NCBI RefSeq assembly: GCF_003007675.1
Contig: NZ_PXNP01000110.1
Coordinates: forward strand, 124,001-188,000
DNA: 64,000 nt
Reading direction: 5' to 3'
Source: Marinobacter fuscus
GTDB taxonomy: Bacteria; Pseudomonadota; Gammaproteobacteria; Pseudomonadales; Oleiphilaceae
Shown here piece after piece: positions 37,996-47,496 of this stretch. A program made the translations under genes and the position numbers. The number at the start of each line of letters is the position of its first letter. The first letter of the stretch is position 1. The notes below the pieces were generated by a model. It worked only from the letters and a program-made list of their open reading frames with translations. It was not told the DNA's origin and did not search any database.

Positions 37996-39492
37996 ATGAC
38001 ACCCACTACCAAGACGCCGAAAATCAATGCCTTACTCGACAGCGACCCACAGCCCGCGCTGCTTGTGGACAGCCAACTGCAGATCCAGGGCCTGAACAGC
38101 GCCGCCCAGGCTCTGGTACCCACCAGTATAGGCAGTACCCGCAAGCACCTGCTGCCCGTAAACTCGGCGGCGCTGGTGCAATCGGCACTGAGCCAGGGCC
38201 GGGCGATTGAAAATGTGGAAGCCCGGGTTGGTGACCGGATTTTGTTGTGGACGTTTATCCCGGTAGATGCCGCCCTGCTGCTGGCCCGTGGCCGCGATGC
38301 CACAGAGGAAGTGACCCGGCAGCAGCAGGCGGTGCGTTCGAACCGGCTTTACCGGCTGATTACTGAAAACACCACCGACCTGATCTCACGCCACGCTCCG
38401 GACGGGCGCTTTATCGACGCCACCCCGGCGTCCTGGCGCCTTCTGGGTTTCTGGCCTGAGGAACTCCGGGGCAAGGCTCTGGAAGAGATCTTCGAGGGCG
38501 AAAACGTAGCCGAGCAACTGGCCATTGCCCGGCACCGGTTGCGGGAAGATGGCTACGCCACCATGACCCTGGAAATTACCCATCGCAACGGCAACCGCCG
38601 CTGGTTCGAAATTGCCAGCCGCGCCATCCGGGAAACCTACACCGGCGCCGTGGTGGAGGTCATCAGTGTGTCCCGGGATATCACCGCCCGGGTTGAATCG
38701 GAAGAACAAAACCGGTTACTGGCCGACGAACTGGCCCACACCGCCCGGCTTGCCACTCTGGGCGAACTGGCATCGAGCATTGCCCATGAAATGAACCAGC
38801 CACTGGCCTCGATTGTAAATTTTGCCAGTGCCAGTCAGCGCTTCTTACGGGAGGCCCGGCACCAGCCAGACCGCCTGGCGAAAGTCGACGACGGCCTGCA
38901 AAAGATCGTGCACCATGCCAACCGGGCCTCGGAAGTGATCAAACGACTGCGGGCCTTTCTGCGCAAAGGCCAGAAACGTATGGCGCCGATTGCCCTGAAT
39001 GCGGTGATCAGCGATGTGGTTCGCCTGTGCCACTGGGAGGCCGAGAAAAACGGCGTACGATTGCGCGAACACCTGGCTGCTGACACACCGGTGATCAACG
39101 CCGACCCGGTATTGCTGGAACAAGTGCTGATCAACCTCATCCGCAACGGTATTGAGGCCAACGTGGAAGCTAGCTCCCGGGGGCCCTCCAGAATCACCAT
39201 CAGCACCTGCATCAACGAGCAGCAGGAAACCCTGATTCAGGTGACCGACGAAGGCACCGGCCTGGACGACGAAGGCATACGCCAGATGTTTCAGCCATTT
39301 TACACCAGCAAGCCCAAAGGCCTGGGGCTGGGCTTATCCATGAGCCGTTCAATCATTGAAGGTTTCGGTGGTTTTCTGGATGCTGTCCCGGCCAGTACCG
39401 GCGGCCTGTCCCTGATCTGCCGCTTCCCCCCCAATCAACACCGACAGGGCTGCAACCGAAACACCACCCCATCTTCAGGAGAAACCCCCTAA
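37996..39492 (+). CDS. Cytosolic PAS sensor histidine kinase
   Basis: Kinase of 498 residues without membrane segments. A weak N-terminal PAS-like region (about 10-105) and a clear PAS/PAC domain (about 115-235; LYRLITENTTDLISRHAPDG) lead to the dimerisation domain with His264 in SSIAHEMNQPLASI. The ATPase part has LLEQVLINLIRNGIEA and GLGLGLSMSRSIIEGFGG. The start codon is directly preceded by an A-rich stretch. Its stop and the start of the response regulator share one base (TAATG). The pair probably controls the divergent synthetase/permease genes. Confidence 0.93.
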   Translation: MTPTTKTPKINALLDSDPQPALLVDSQLQIQGLNSAAQALVPTSIGSTRKHLLPVNSAALVQSALSQGRAIENVEARVGDRILLWTFIPVDAALLLARGRDATEEVTRQQQAVRSNRLYRLITENTTDLISRHAPDGRFIDATPASWRLLGFWPEELRGKALEEIFEGENVAEQLAIARHRLREDGYATMTLEITHRNGNRRWFEIASRAIRETYTGAVVEVISVSRDITARVESEEQNRLLADELAHTARLATLGELASSIAHEMNQPLASIVNFASASQRFLREARHQPDRLAKVDDGLQKIVHHANRASEVIKRLRAFLRKGQKRMAPIALNAVISDVVRLCHWEAEKNGVRLREHLAADTPVINADPVLLEQVLINLIRNGIEANVEASSRGPSRITISTCINEQQETLIQVTDEGTGLDDEGIRQMFQPFYTSKPKGLGLGLSMSRSIIEGFGGFLDAVPASTGGLSLICRFPPNQHRQGCNRNTTPSSGETP

Positions 39493-40148
39493 TGCCCCAG
39501 AGCCAGACAACGCACACCAATACCGTGTACGTAGTGGATGACGACGCCGGCATGCTGGAATCCACCCAATGGCTGCTGGAGTCCGTGGGCCTGCAGGTAA
39601 AAGCTTACAGCGACGGGCGCCAGTTTCTGGATGCAGTGGAAACCCGGCGCCCCGGTTGCGTGGTACTGGATATCCGCATGCCGGGCCTGGGCGGACTGAA
39701 CGTTCAGGAAGAACTGCAGAAACGGGGTATCGACGTACCCATTATCTTTGTGTCCGGCCACGCCGATGTGCCCATTGTGGTGCGCGCCTTCAAATCCGGT
39801 GCCTTCGACTTTATCGAAAAACCCTTCAACGAACAGTTGCTGCTGGACAGCGTGCAACAGGCATTGCAGGACGCGCCCGGCAACACCCCCGACTTCGTGC
39901 CTGACGGCAACACCGAAAGCCTACTGGCCAGCCTTACCCGCCGGGAAAAAGACGTATTCCTGCCCCTGGCTCAGGGCTACACCAGCAAGGAAATTGCCGA
40001 ACAACTGGACGTAAGCGTAAAAACCATCGACCTCTACCGCGCCAGAGTAATGAAACGCCTGGGTGCCGAGCGCCTGCCGGATGTTACCGGGCTGGCGATT
40101 GCGGCGGGCTTGCTTGATCCCCTGGCTTTGCGTGCCGATGAGAATTGA
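39492..40148 (+). CDS. FixJ-type response regulator
   Basis: Response regulator of 218 residues. The receiver has Asp16-Asp18, phospho-acceptor Asp60 in CVVLDIRMPGLGG and Lys in DFIEKPFN. The LuxR-type output domain reads LTRREKDVFLPLAQGYTSK and KTIDLYRARVMKRLG. It overlaps the sensor kinase gene by one base. It is of the same family as the regulator at 13680, but the two are different proteins with different partners. Confidence 0.94.
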   Translation: MPQSQTTHTNTVYVVDDDAGMLESTQWLLESVGLQVKAYSDGRQFLDAVETRRPGCVVLDIRMPGLGGLNVQEELQKRGIDVPIIFVSGHADVPIVVRAFKSGAFDFIEKPFNEQLLLDSVQQALQDAPGNTPDFVPDGNTESLLASLTRREKDVFLPLAQGYTSKEIAEQLDVSVKTIDLYRARVMKRLGAERLPDVTGLAIAAGLLDPLALRADEN

Positions 40149-40190
40149 CTGATATACTGCCCACCGTTTTCCTCAACAGCGGGCAGTGGC

Positions 40191-41381
40191 ATGGCAGGTT
40201 CTTCATCAGCATACGACGTGATTATTATCGGTGCAGGCGCAGCCGGGCTGATGTGTGCGGCTACTGCGGGTTACCGTGGCCGACGTGTGCTGGTGCTGGA
40301 TCACGCCAACAAGCCGGGAAAGAAAATCCTGATGTCCGGAGGCGGGCGCTGCAATTTCACTAATCTGAACAGCACGCCTGCCAATTTCCTCTCGGACAAC
40401 CCCCACTACTGCATCTCGGCACTGAAGCGATATACGCCCCAGGATTTTCTGGAACTGGTGGATCGCCATGGCGTGGACTACGAGGAAAAGGGACCCGGCC
40501 AACTATTCTGCCGGGACAGCGCCAAAGATATCCTGAACCTTCTACTCACCGAATGTGACTGGGCGGGGGCGGAAATCCGGTTGAAAACCCAGGTGCGGGA
40601 GGTGCGCCAGACCGGTGGCGGATATCAGGTGGCCACCAGTGGTGGACTGCTCACCTGTGATTCTCTGGTTGTCGCCTCGGGCGGCCTGTCGATTCCCACC
40701 ATGGGCGCCACCGGCTTTGGTTACGAGCTGGCAAAACAATTCGGACTGCGAGTGTTACCCACCCGGGCGGGACTGGTGCCCTTCACGCTCCAGCCGGAGC
40801 TTAAACAACAACTGGCGCCGCTATCAGGCGTCAGTTGCCCGGTGGATGCTCACTGCCATAACCAGCATTTTCGCGAGCCCATGCTGGTGACCCACCGGGG
40901 CCTGAGCGGGCCTGCCATGTTACAGGTGTCCAGCTACTGGCACCCCGGGGACGATGTTCACATCAACCTGTTACCCGGGCGCAGCATTCAGGACGACCTT
41001 CTGGCGCTGCGTAAGGAAAAACCCCAGTCCACACTGGCCCAGTACCTCAACCAGCATCTGCCCAAACGCTTCGCGCAAGCATTCAATGAACTGCATGGCT
41101 GGCATGGCCCGCTGCAGGCCTGTCGTAATCAGGACATTGAACAGATCGCCAGCACCTTGGGCAACTGGTGCATCAAGCCCGGCGGAACCGAAGGTTACCG
41201 GACGGCCGAAGTCACCCTCGGCGGCATCGATACCCGCCAGCTATCCTCCAAAACCATGGCTACCCTCGACAGGCCCAATCTGTTCTTTATCGGCGAGGTG
41301 GTTGACGTTACCGGTCATCTTGGCGGCCATAACTTCCAGTGGGCCTGGGCGTCCGGAGTGGCGGCGGGTAATGAGGCCTGA
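40191..41381 (+). CDS. BaiN/HI0933 (YhiN) family FAD-dependent oxidoreductase
   Basis: Flavoprotein of 396 residues with the N-terminal dinucleotide motif VIIIGAGAAGLMCA, the family motif KKILMSGGGRCNFTN, a HRGLSGPAMLQ segment and the C-terminal GEVVDVTGHLGGHNFQWAW FAD-binding stretch. Members of this family are conserved but mostly of unknown function. It stands between the FixJ regulator and the DUF2478 gene, with a 25-base gap to the latter, so the two may be co-transcribed. Confidence 0.92.
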   Translation: MAGSSSAYDVIIIGAGAAGLMCAATAGYRGRRVLVLDHANKPGKKILMSGGGRCNFTNLNSTPANFLSDNPHYCISALKRYTPQDFLELVDRHGVDYEEKGPGQLFCRDSAKDILNLLLTECDWAGAEIRLKTQVREVRQTGGGYQVATSGGLLTCDSLVVASGGLSIPTMGATGFGYELAKQFGLRVLPTRAGLVPFTLQPELKQQLAPLSGVSCPVDAHCHNQHFREPMLVTHRGLSGPAMLQVSSYWHPGDDVHINLLPGRSIQDDLLALRKEKPQSTLAQYLNQHLPKRFAQAFNELHGWHGPLQACRNQDIEQIASTLGNWCIKPGGTEGYRTAEVTLGGIDTRQLSSKTMATLDRPNLFFIGEVVDVTGHLGGHNFQWAWASGVAAGNEA

Positions 41382-41406
41382 AAATTCCAGATATAAGGGG
41401 AGTCTT

Positions 41407-41901
41407 ATGCGTTTTGCAGCTGTTTTACACGAGGGCCATGGCAGCTGCGATGCGCTGATGCAGGCCGTTGTAGAACAACTAAAAGCAAGCCAGCTGCCCA
41501 TTCGTGGTCTGCAAACCTGGCGCGGCAAAGACCCGAACGGGCGATTGCCGATGCTGATTCAGGATATTCACACGGGCGATATCTATCCAATTTCTCAGCC
41601 CCTGGGTAGCGGATCTCAATCCTGCAGCCTGAATCCCGGCGCACTGGCCAATGCCAGCGCCGTGTTGCGCGCAGCTTTAGCAGATAAGCCGGACCTGGTC
41701 ATCGTGAACCGTTTCGGGAATATGGAAGCCAAAGGCCAGGGGTTCGCTGCCGAAATGTTGGCTATCATGGCGGAGGATATTCCGGTTCTGACCGTTACCA
41801 GCCATCAGTATCAGCAACAGTGGCTGGCATTCACCGGCGAGCAGGGCGGGCTTTTACCACAGAGTATCGACACCATACTGCAGTGGGCAAAAACACTATA
41901 G
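41407..41901 (+). CDS. DUF2478 family protein
   Basis: Protein of 164 residues starting MRFAAVLHEGHGSCDALMQ, with SGSQSCSLNPGALA and LVIVNRFGNMEAKGQGF, which place it in DUF2478. Homologues often sit near molybdenum uptake genes and look like NTP-binding proteins, but none are nearby here. An upstream open frame continues to the left through the BaiN gene in another frame; I reject that extension because the ATG at 41407 matches the family N-terminus. It overlaps the convergent phospholipase D gene by six bases. Confidence 0.78.
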   Translation: MRFAAVLHEGHGSCDALMQAVVEQLKASQLPIRGLQTWRGKDPNGRLPMLIQDIHTGDIYPISQPLGSGSQSCSLNPGALANASAVLRAALADKPDLVIVNRFGNMEAKGQGFAAEMLAIMAEDIPVLTVTSHQYQQQWLAFTGEQGGLLPQSIDTILQWAKTL

Positions 41902-43449
41902 ATACTTCTCAATCGGCAACCAGGACAACACCCGCGACATGGCCCTGCGCCAGAAGCCGACCCGCGGCTCGTGGGCAAACTGCTGAGCGCCGCCGTGCCA
42001 GAGCAGACCGCCCTGGTCATCCAGGGTTACCTGCCAGCTGTTCTCCGGCTCCATGGCATAGCGGATGTCGTCGGCCACCTGCCCGGCCAGTTCCGGGCTG
42101 CGGATGATCAGCACGGTTTCACCGTTCAGGTAGATAGACCGAAGGTTTACGTTGAACGAACCGATAAACAGGGTTTGCCTATCGAACACCACCGCCTTGG
42201 AGTGCAGGCTCACTTCGCCCGCCCGACAAGCAGCATTCGCCGCCACCCAGCGGTGGCAGGCCGGGGCATCCGGGCGCAGTTCGTGTAAATCGATGCCTTG
42301 TCGCAGCATGGCTTTTCGCCAGCGGGCGTAGCCGGAGTGGTTGGTGACCAGATCATTGGTGGCCAGGGAATTGGTCAGCGCGGCAACGTCGACTTTACTG
42401 TTGCCGAAGCTGTCCATAATCTTCATCTGCTGGTCATCCAGAACCAGATAGGCAGACTCAATGAGAATTTCGGAACGGGCGCTATCCATCAGGCGGTACA
42501 GCGCTTGTGCCGTTTGCTGGGGCTTGTCGGCCGGGGCGGCAGGGTCTTCCGGGGGTGGGTCGAACACTAGGTCGGCAGGCGCCTGCACCAGGCTATTAAA
42601 ACTCTCCACCAAATAACGGCGGGCAGTGTCCCGGTCAGCCGGCGGCGTAACCACCAGATGTTGCGACCCGGCCACCGCCAACGTCGCCAGATCCGGTTCC
42701 GCGCTGTGCGCTTCCGGGCGTTCATAAAGCGCCGCCAACGGCAGTGTCCAGGCACTGCGCCAGTAGGCCTCGAAGTTGTCGGTCATGGCATTGGCCAGAT
42801 CGCCAAGCACCAGTACGTCCCGATCCCGGAAATTCAGGGTCGGGTGCTGGTCGAAATAGCCATCACCGATATTGCGGCCACCGGCAATGCCTGCCAGCCC
42901 GTCGGCCACAAAGGTTTTATTGTGCATGCGCCGGTTAATGCGATCGAAATCGGTAATGAACGACAGCCAGCGGCCAAAACCGTCCCGGGCGCGGGAGGGG
43001 TTAAAAATACGGACATCAATGCGGTGGTGGGCATCCAGCAAGGCAAACAGGGATTCCTTGCCGGCAACGTTGATGTCATCCAGCAACAGTCGAACCACCA
43101 CGCCCCGGTCGGCCGCCGCCACCAATCGGCTGGCCAGGTAGCGGCCAGTGGCGTCGTCGTTCCAGATGTAATACTGGGCATCAATGCGCTGACGGGCGGT
43201 TTCAATCAGCGCCGCCCGGGCCTCGAAGGCCTCCTGCCCGGTGTTGAGCAAGCGAACAGACGCCAGGCCTTCGGCTCCATGAGCTTGAGCCTGGTCTTGC
43301 AGAAACCGGTCAGGTTCCGAACTTACCGGTAGCTCCGGCCCGTGTTCCATGGGTCTGATGCCTCCTGCACAACCGGCAAGCGCCAGTGCCAGCAACAGCG
43401 TGAATACACGCCCGGCAATGACACTGGTTGAACACTTCAGGGTTCGCAA
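41896..43449 (-). CDS. Phospholipase D-like lipoprotein (cardiolipin synthase C-like)
   Basis: Protein of 517 residues with a lipoprotein signal peptide (LLLALALAGCAGG). Two HKD phosphodiesterase motifs are intact: MHNKTFVADG with GGRNIGDGYF in the first half, and LHSKAVVFDR with GSFNVNLRS in the second. Length and pattern match cardiolipin synthase C-type proteins, which make cardiolipin from phosphatidyl-glycerol and -ethanolamine, but other phosphatidyl transfer reactions are possible. It ends in a short overlap with the convergent DUF2478 gene. Confidence 0.9.
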   Translation of the reverse strand: MRTLKCSTSVIAGRVFTLLLALALAGCAGGIRPMEHGPELPVSSEPDRFLQDQAQAHGAEGLASVRLLNTGQEAFEARAALIETARQRIDAQYYIWNDDATGRYLASRLVAAADRGVVVRLLLDDINVAGKESLFALLDAHHRIDVRIFNPSRARDGFGRWLSFITDFDRINRRMHNKTFVADGLAGIAGGRNIGDGYFDQHPTLNFRDRDVLVLGDLANAMTDNFEAYWRSAWTLPLAALYERPEAHSAEPDLATLAVAGSQHLVVTPPADRDTARRYLVESFNSLVQAPADLVFDPPPEDPAAPADKPQQTAQALYRLMDSARSEILIESAYLVLDDQQMKIMDSFGNSKVDVAALTNSLATNDLVTNHSGYARWRKAMLRQGIDLHELRPDAPACHRWVAANAACRAGEVSLHSKAVVFDRQTLFIGSFNVNLRSIYLNGETVLIIRSPELAGQVADDIRYAMEPENSWQVTLDDQGGLLWHGGAQQFAHEPRVGFWRRAMSRVLSWLPIEKYL

Positions 43450-43458
43450 ACCGGCGCC

Positions 43459-44322
43459 TTATCTCAGGATCACCAGCGGCTTGCGCGCGGTTTTCAGCAT
43501 AGTTGTGGTGGTGCTGCCCACCAGGAACTGGCGAATCCGGGAGTGGCCGTAAGCCCCCATCACCAGCATGTCGATGTCGTGTTCATCCTGATAGGCGTGC
43601 AGGGTAGGCTCCACGTCACCCTGGCGAATGGCGGCGGTAATCTCCACGCCGAGGCCCGCCAGCACATCCTTGGCGCTCTCCAGTTGCTGCCGAGTTTCCG
43701 CGGTGTCCTCACCCACCATCACCAGATGCAGAGGCATTCCCCGCAGCACCGGGCTGGCCGCAATCATATTGATCCCTTTGAACGCCGTGGCGCTGCCATC
43801 AAAGGCAACCATGGCACTGCGAGGTTCTGAGTAATCATCAGGCACCAGAAGCACCGGGCGATGAACGCTGCGAATAACGGTCTCCAGCTGGCTTCCGATA
43901 TGCACATCCCGGTCGGAACTGCTTTCGCCATGCAGCCCCATCACGAACAGGCGAGTGTCGCCTTCGAGCGCTGTCAGGGCCTCCGCCAGCTTGTCGTGGC
44001 GCTGGCGTTTTATGGTCTCAGCAATACCGGCCTGCTGCACCCGCGCCTCGGCCTCATCCAGCAAATGATGGCCATGCTCCAGGGCCAGTTTGGCGCGTTT
44101 GCGATCCAGCTCGGCCAGTTCATCCAGCAGTTGCTCCCGACTGCCCAGGCCAATATTGCCGGCCAGATCCGGCTCCGCCGGGTAGTGGTCTTCACTCAGC
44201 ACGTGCAGCAGCATCAGCGGCGTGTTCATGTGCCGGCTGGCCCAGGCCGCATAATCACACACCGCAGGCGCCGCCCGGGAGCCATCAATACAGGCCACTA
44301 CTTTCAAATTCGCTGCCGACAT
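43459..44322 (-). CDS. Universal stress protein with two UspA domains
   Basis: Cytosolic tandem UspA protein of about 287 residues. The second domain carries the ATP-binding-type sequence VMGAYGHSRIRQFLVGSTT; the first has VMGLHGESS in the corresponding place. The ATG at 44322 has GAGAGG five bases upstream; an in-frame start at 44397 would add a tail unlike the family. It directly follows the SulP transporter gene on the same strand (76-base gap), so the two are probably linked. Confidence 0.92.
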   Translation of the reverse strand: MSAANLKVVACIDGSRAAPAVCDYAAWASRHMNTPLMLLHVLSEDHYPAEPDLAGNIGLGSREQLLDELAELDRKRAKLALEHGHHLLDEAEARVQQAGIAETIKRQRHDKLAEALTALEGDTRLFVMGLHGESSSDRDVHIGSQLETVIRSVHRPVLLVPDDYSEPRSAMVAFDGSATAFKGINMIAASPVLRGMPLHLVMVGEDTAETRQQLESAKDVLAGLGVEITAAIRQGDVEPTLHAYQDEHDIDMLVMGAYGHSRIRQFLVGSTTTTMLKTARKPLVILR

Positions 44323-44398
44323 ATCTGCCTCTCGTTGCGGGTGGTTCCGGCGTTCAGTATCGCCGCGATTACTGCCGTTGTCGCGGGCCCAGGTCATG

Positions 44399-45886
44399 TT
44401 AATGGCCCATCAACTGATCGACCGACTCCGGCTTGTCATGCACCCCAAAGCGGTCAACGATGGTGGCACTGGCTTCGTTCAGGCCAATCACTTCCACATC
44501 CGAGCCTTCCCGGCGGAACTTGATCACCGCTTTATCCAGAGCGCCCACGGCGGTGATGTCCCAGAAGTGCGCACGGCTCAGATCTATCACTACGTTATCG
44601 ACCGCTTCCTTGAAGTCAAACGATTCCAGGAATTTTTCCGAGGAGCTGAAGAATACCTGGCCGGTTACGGTGTAGCGGCGGGTGTTGCTGGCTTCCTCCA
44701 GCTCCGACGTCACTACCATGTAGTGGCCCACTTTATTGGCGAAGAAGAGTGCTGCCAGCAGCACACCGGCCAGTACCCCGAACGCCAGGTTATGGGTGGC
44801 CACCACGACAATCACCGTCACCAGCATGACAATGTTGGTGGACACTGGATATTCCTTCAGATTGCGGATGGAATCCCAGCTGAAGGTACCAATGGACACC
44901 ATAATCATCACCGCCACCAGCGCGGCCATGGGGATCTGCACCAGCCACTGATCCAGCACCAGCACCAGAATCAGCAAAAAGACACCGGCGGTCAGGGTCG
45001 ACAGACGGGTTCGGCCACCGGATTTCACGTTAATCACCGACTGACCGATCATGGCACAACCGGCCATACCGCCCAGCAAACCGGCGCCAATGTTGGCGAT
45101 GCCCTGGCCCTTGCACTCCCGGTTGCGGTCGCTGGTGGTGTCGGTGAGATCGTCCACTATGGTGGCGGTCATCAGCGATTCCAGCAGACCCACCACGGCA
45201 AGCCCCACCGAGTACGGCAAAATGATCATCAGGGTTTCCAGATTCATCGGCACATCCGGCCACAGGAAGATCGGCAAGGTATCCGGCAGCTCGCCCATAT
45301 CGCCCACCGTGCGGATATCCAGCCCCAGCATCATCGAGACAAGGGTCAGGCCAACAATGCATACCAGCGGCGAGGGAATCAGTTTACCGATGGTCGGTAT
45401 CAGCGGAAACAGGTAGATAATGCCCAGCCCGGCCGCGGTCATGGCGTACACGTGCCAGGTAACGTTGGTCAGTTCCGGTAGCTGGGCCATGAAGATCAGA
45501 ATGGCCAGGGCGTTCACAAAGCCGGTGACCACCGAGCGGGAAACAAATCGCATCAGGCCGCCGAGCTTGAGGAAACCGGCGGCGATCTGGATCACACCGG
45601 TCAGCAGCGTCGCCGCCAGCAGGTACTGCAGGCCATGGTCTTTCACCAGGGTCACCATCAGCAGCGCCATGGCGCCGGTGGCCGCCGAGATCATGCCCGG
45701 GCGACCACCGACAAAGGCAATGATCACAGCGATACAGAAAGAGGCGTAAAGGCCGATTTTGGGGTCAACCCCTGCGATAATGGAAAAGGCGATGGCCTCG
45801 GGGATCAGGGCCAGCGCAACAACGGTGCCGGCAAGCAGATCGCCGCGAACGTTGGAAAACCAGTTTTGCTTGAGTGCATTCACCAT
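44399..45886 (-). CDS. SulP family anion transporter with C-terminal STAS domain
   Basis: Inner-membrane transporter of about 495 residues, with around 12 helices followed by a STAS domain (about 390-495; [22 protein letters not shown]). The N-terminus ([20 protein letters not shown]) and [15 protein letters not shown] are typical of the group that includes bicarbonate or sulphate transporters; the ion cannot be decided. I prefer the ATG at 45886, which matches homologues, over in-frame starts at 45931 or 45949. A universal stress protein gene follows. Confidence 0.92.
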   Translation of the reverse strand: MVNALKQNWFSNVRGDLLAGTVVALALIPEAIAFSIIAGVDPKIGLYASFCIAVIIAFVGGRPGMISAATGAMALLMVTLVKDHGLQYLLAATLLTGVIQIAAGFLKLGGLMRFVSRSVVTGFVNALAILIFMAQLPELTNVTWHVYAMTAAGLGIIYLFPLIPTIGKLIPSPLVCIVGLTLVSMMLGLDIRTVGDMGELPDTLPIFLWPDVPMNLETLMIILPYSVGLAVVGLLESLMTATIVDDLTDTTSDRNRECKGQGIANIGAGLLGGMAGCAMIGQSVINVKSGGRTRLSTLTAGVFLLILVLVLDQWLVQIPMAALVAVMIMVSIGTFSWDSIRNLKEYPVSTNIVMLVTVIVVVATHNLAFGVLAGVLLAALFFANKVGHYMVVTSELEEASNTRRYTVTGQVFFSSSEKFLESFDFKEAVDNVVIDLSRAHFWDITAVGALDKAVIKFRREGSDVEVIGLNEASATIVDRFGVHDKPESVDQLMGH

Positions 45887-46204
45887 GAATCGGATCCGGT
45901 TATGGCTGAAAATCGAGTAATACAGTCTCATGGCACCGAGCCCGGGCACGGACTTACCTGAGATGTCTGCGTGGGAGCCTGGCGTGGCCAGCTTGGAGTA
46001 GATAAAACGCTAGGGCGGAAGAATCGTCACGGTCTGTCCGGCTTTGATGAATATCAGTTAATGCGTAAATCAGGGCGGCGAAGCTTAGCAGATTAGCGGC
46101 CACAAAGTAACCAGAGCCGGGCCGGTTCGGCGACAGAAAGGTGACCAACCCGCACCGGAACGCCTAGAATGCCACCCCATAGCCACCAGAACGGATCCGA
46201 CTCC
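45887..46204. other. Intergenic region between the SulP and DUF4010 genes
   Basis: This 318-base divergent gap should contain the promoters of both flanking genes. I see no strong consensus promoter, convincing gene, repeat or terminator. A 64-codon minus-strand frame here (45954-46148) lacks a ribosome-binding site. Confidence 0.6.
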
Positions 46205-47485
46205 ATGGATGATGTTGCCAGCCAGTTTATTGCCAACAACCAGACCACCCTGAACCTGGCGGTTGCCCTGCTGCTGGGGGCGATCATTGGCCTGGAGCGG
46301 GGCTGGGATGCCCGGGAACAGAAATCCGGCGACCGCATTGCCGGGATCCGCACCTTTTCTCTGATCGGTTTACTGGGGGGTGTGTCTGCAGTACTGGCAG
46401 AAGCTCTCACGCCCTGGGCATTTCCGGTGTTGCTGGTGGGCGTGGTGGCCATGTCCCTGGTGTCGTACAGCGAGCGTCTGGAGCACATTCGCAATTTCAG
46501 CATCACCGGCATGGTCGGCATGCTGCTCACCTTCTGTTTCGGGGCTATGGCGGTAGCGGTTGATCCGGTAATGGCCTCCACAGCGGCGGTAATTACCGCG
46601 ATTATTCTGGACAACAAGGAAGAAATTCACGGCTGGGTTCACAAGCTGCAGGCCAGCGAACTGGATGCCGCCCTCAAACTGCTGTTGATCTCGGTGGTGA
46701 TGTTGCCGCTGCTACCCAATGCCGCCATGGGCCCGGGGGGCGTGCTCAATCCCCGGGAAATCTGGTGGATGGTGGTGATGATTGCGTCGATTTCCTTCGT
46801 TGGCTACTTCGCCATCCGGGTAGCTGGCACCCAGAAGGGCATCCTGTTCACCAGCCTGTTTGCCGGTTTGAGCTCATCCACCGCCCTGACCCTGCATTTT
46901 GCCCGGCAATCGGCGAAAACACCGGAGCTAAGCCCGCAATATGCCGCTGGTATTCTGATTGCCTGCGGCACCATGTTCCCGAGGATTCTGGTGTATTGCC
47001 TGGTGATCAACAAAGCCTTGCTGCCCAGCCTGGTGTGGCCGGTTGTAACCATGACCGCGCTGCTCTATGCCCCGGCCTGGCTGATCTGGCGCCGCAACGC
47101 ACAAGAAGTACACGTCAGCCAGCCTACCATGAACCAGAACCCGCTGGATCTGTCTTCGGCGCTGGTGTTCGGCTTTTTGCTGACCGCCATTTTATTGCTG
47201 GGAGAATTTCTCAAGAACGCTTTCGGTGACGCGGGCATCTTTGCGCTGGCCGCTACCTCCGGTGTCGCCGATGTCGACGCCATTACCCTGTCCCTCACCC
47301 GCATGTCCAACGACGGCCTGGCCATGGGCACGGCGGTACTGGGTATTGTGGTGGCCGCAGCGGTCAATAACCTGGTGAAATCCGGCATGGCCTGGAGCAT
47401 CGGCAACCGACACACCGGTATGCTGGTAGCTGGCCCCATGGTGCTGTCGCTGCTGGCGGGGCTGCTGGTGGCCTGGCTACAGTAA
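46205..47485 (+). CDS. MgtC/SapB-DUF4010 family membrane protein
   Basis: Inner-membrane protein of about 426 residues with about 12 hydrophobic segments. The N-terminal part is MgtC/SapB-like (LLLGAIIGLERGWDARE, GIRTFSLIGLLGG) and the rest is DUF4010 (FAGLSSSTALTLHFARQS, ALAATSGVADVDAITLSL). The transported solute or sensed signal is unknown. I use the ATG at 46205; an in-frame upstream start at 46169 lacks support. It converges on alkB. Confidence 0.88.
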   Translation: MDDVASQFIANNQTTLNLAVALLLGAIIGLERGWDAREQKSGDRIAGIRTFSLIGLLGGVSAVLAEALTPWAFPVLLVGVVAMSLVSYSERLEHIRNFSITGMVGMLLTFCFGAMAVAVDPVMASTAAVITAIILDNKEEIHGWVHKLQASELDAALKLLLISVVMLPLLPNAAMGPGGVLNPREIWWMVVMIASISFVGYFAIRVAGTQKGILFTSLFAGLSSSTALTLHFARQSAKTPELSPQYAAGILIACGTMFPRILVYCLVINKALLPSLVWPVVTMTALLYAPAWLIWRRNAQEVHVSQPTMNQNPLDLSSALVFGFLLTAILLLGEFLKNAFGDAGIFALAATSGVADVDAITLSLTRMSNDGLAMGTAVLGIVVAAAVNNLVKSGMAWSIGNRHTGMLVAGPMVLSLLAGLLVAWLQ

Positions 47486-47496
47486 CCAGAAGACCG

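Noticed and set aside
36332..37999. Long open frame (555 codons) on the plus strand
   Set aside because: It is exactly antisense to the acyl-CoA synthetase gene, whose motifs are intact; high GC content keeps the opposite frame open, and its protein resembles no family.
40954..41901. Possible 315-residue protein or frameshift joining the BaiN and DUF2478 genes
   Set aside because: The first 150 codons are the wrong frame of the intact BaiN gene; the DUF2478 family begins at the ATG at 41407.
45954..46148. Possible 64-residue membrane protein on the minus strand
   Set aside because: It would start at TTG without a ribosome-binding site, has no recognisable family and lies in the promoter region of the SulP gene.
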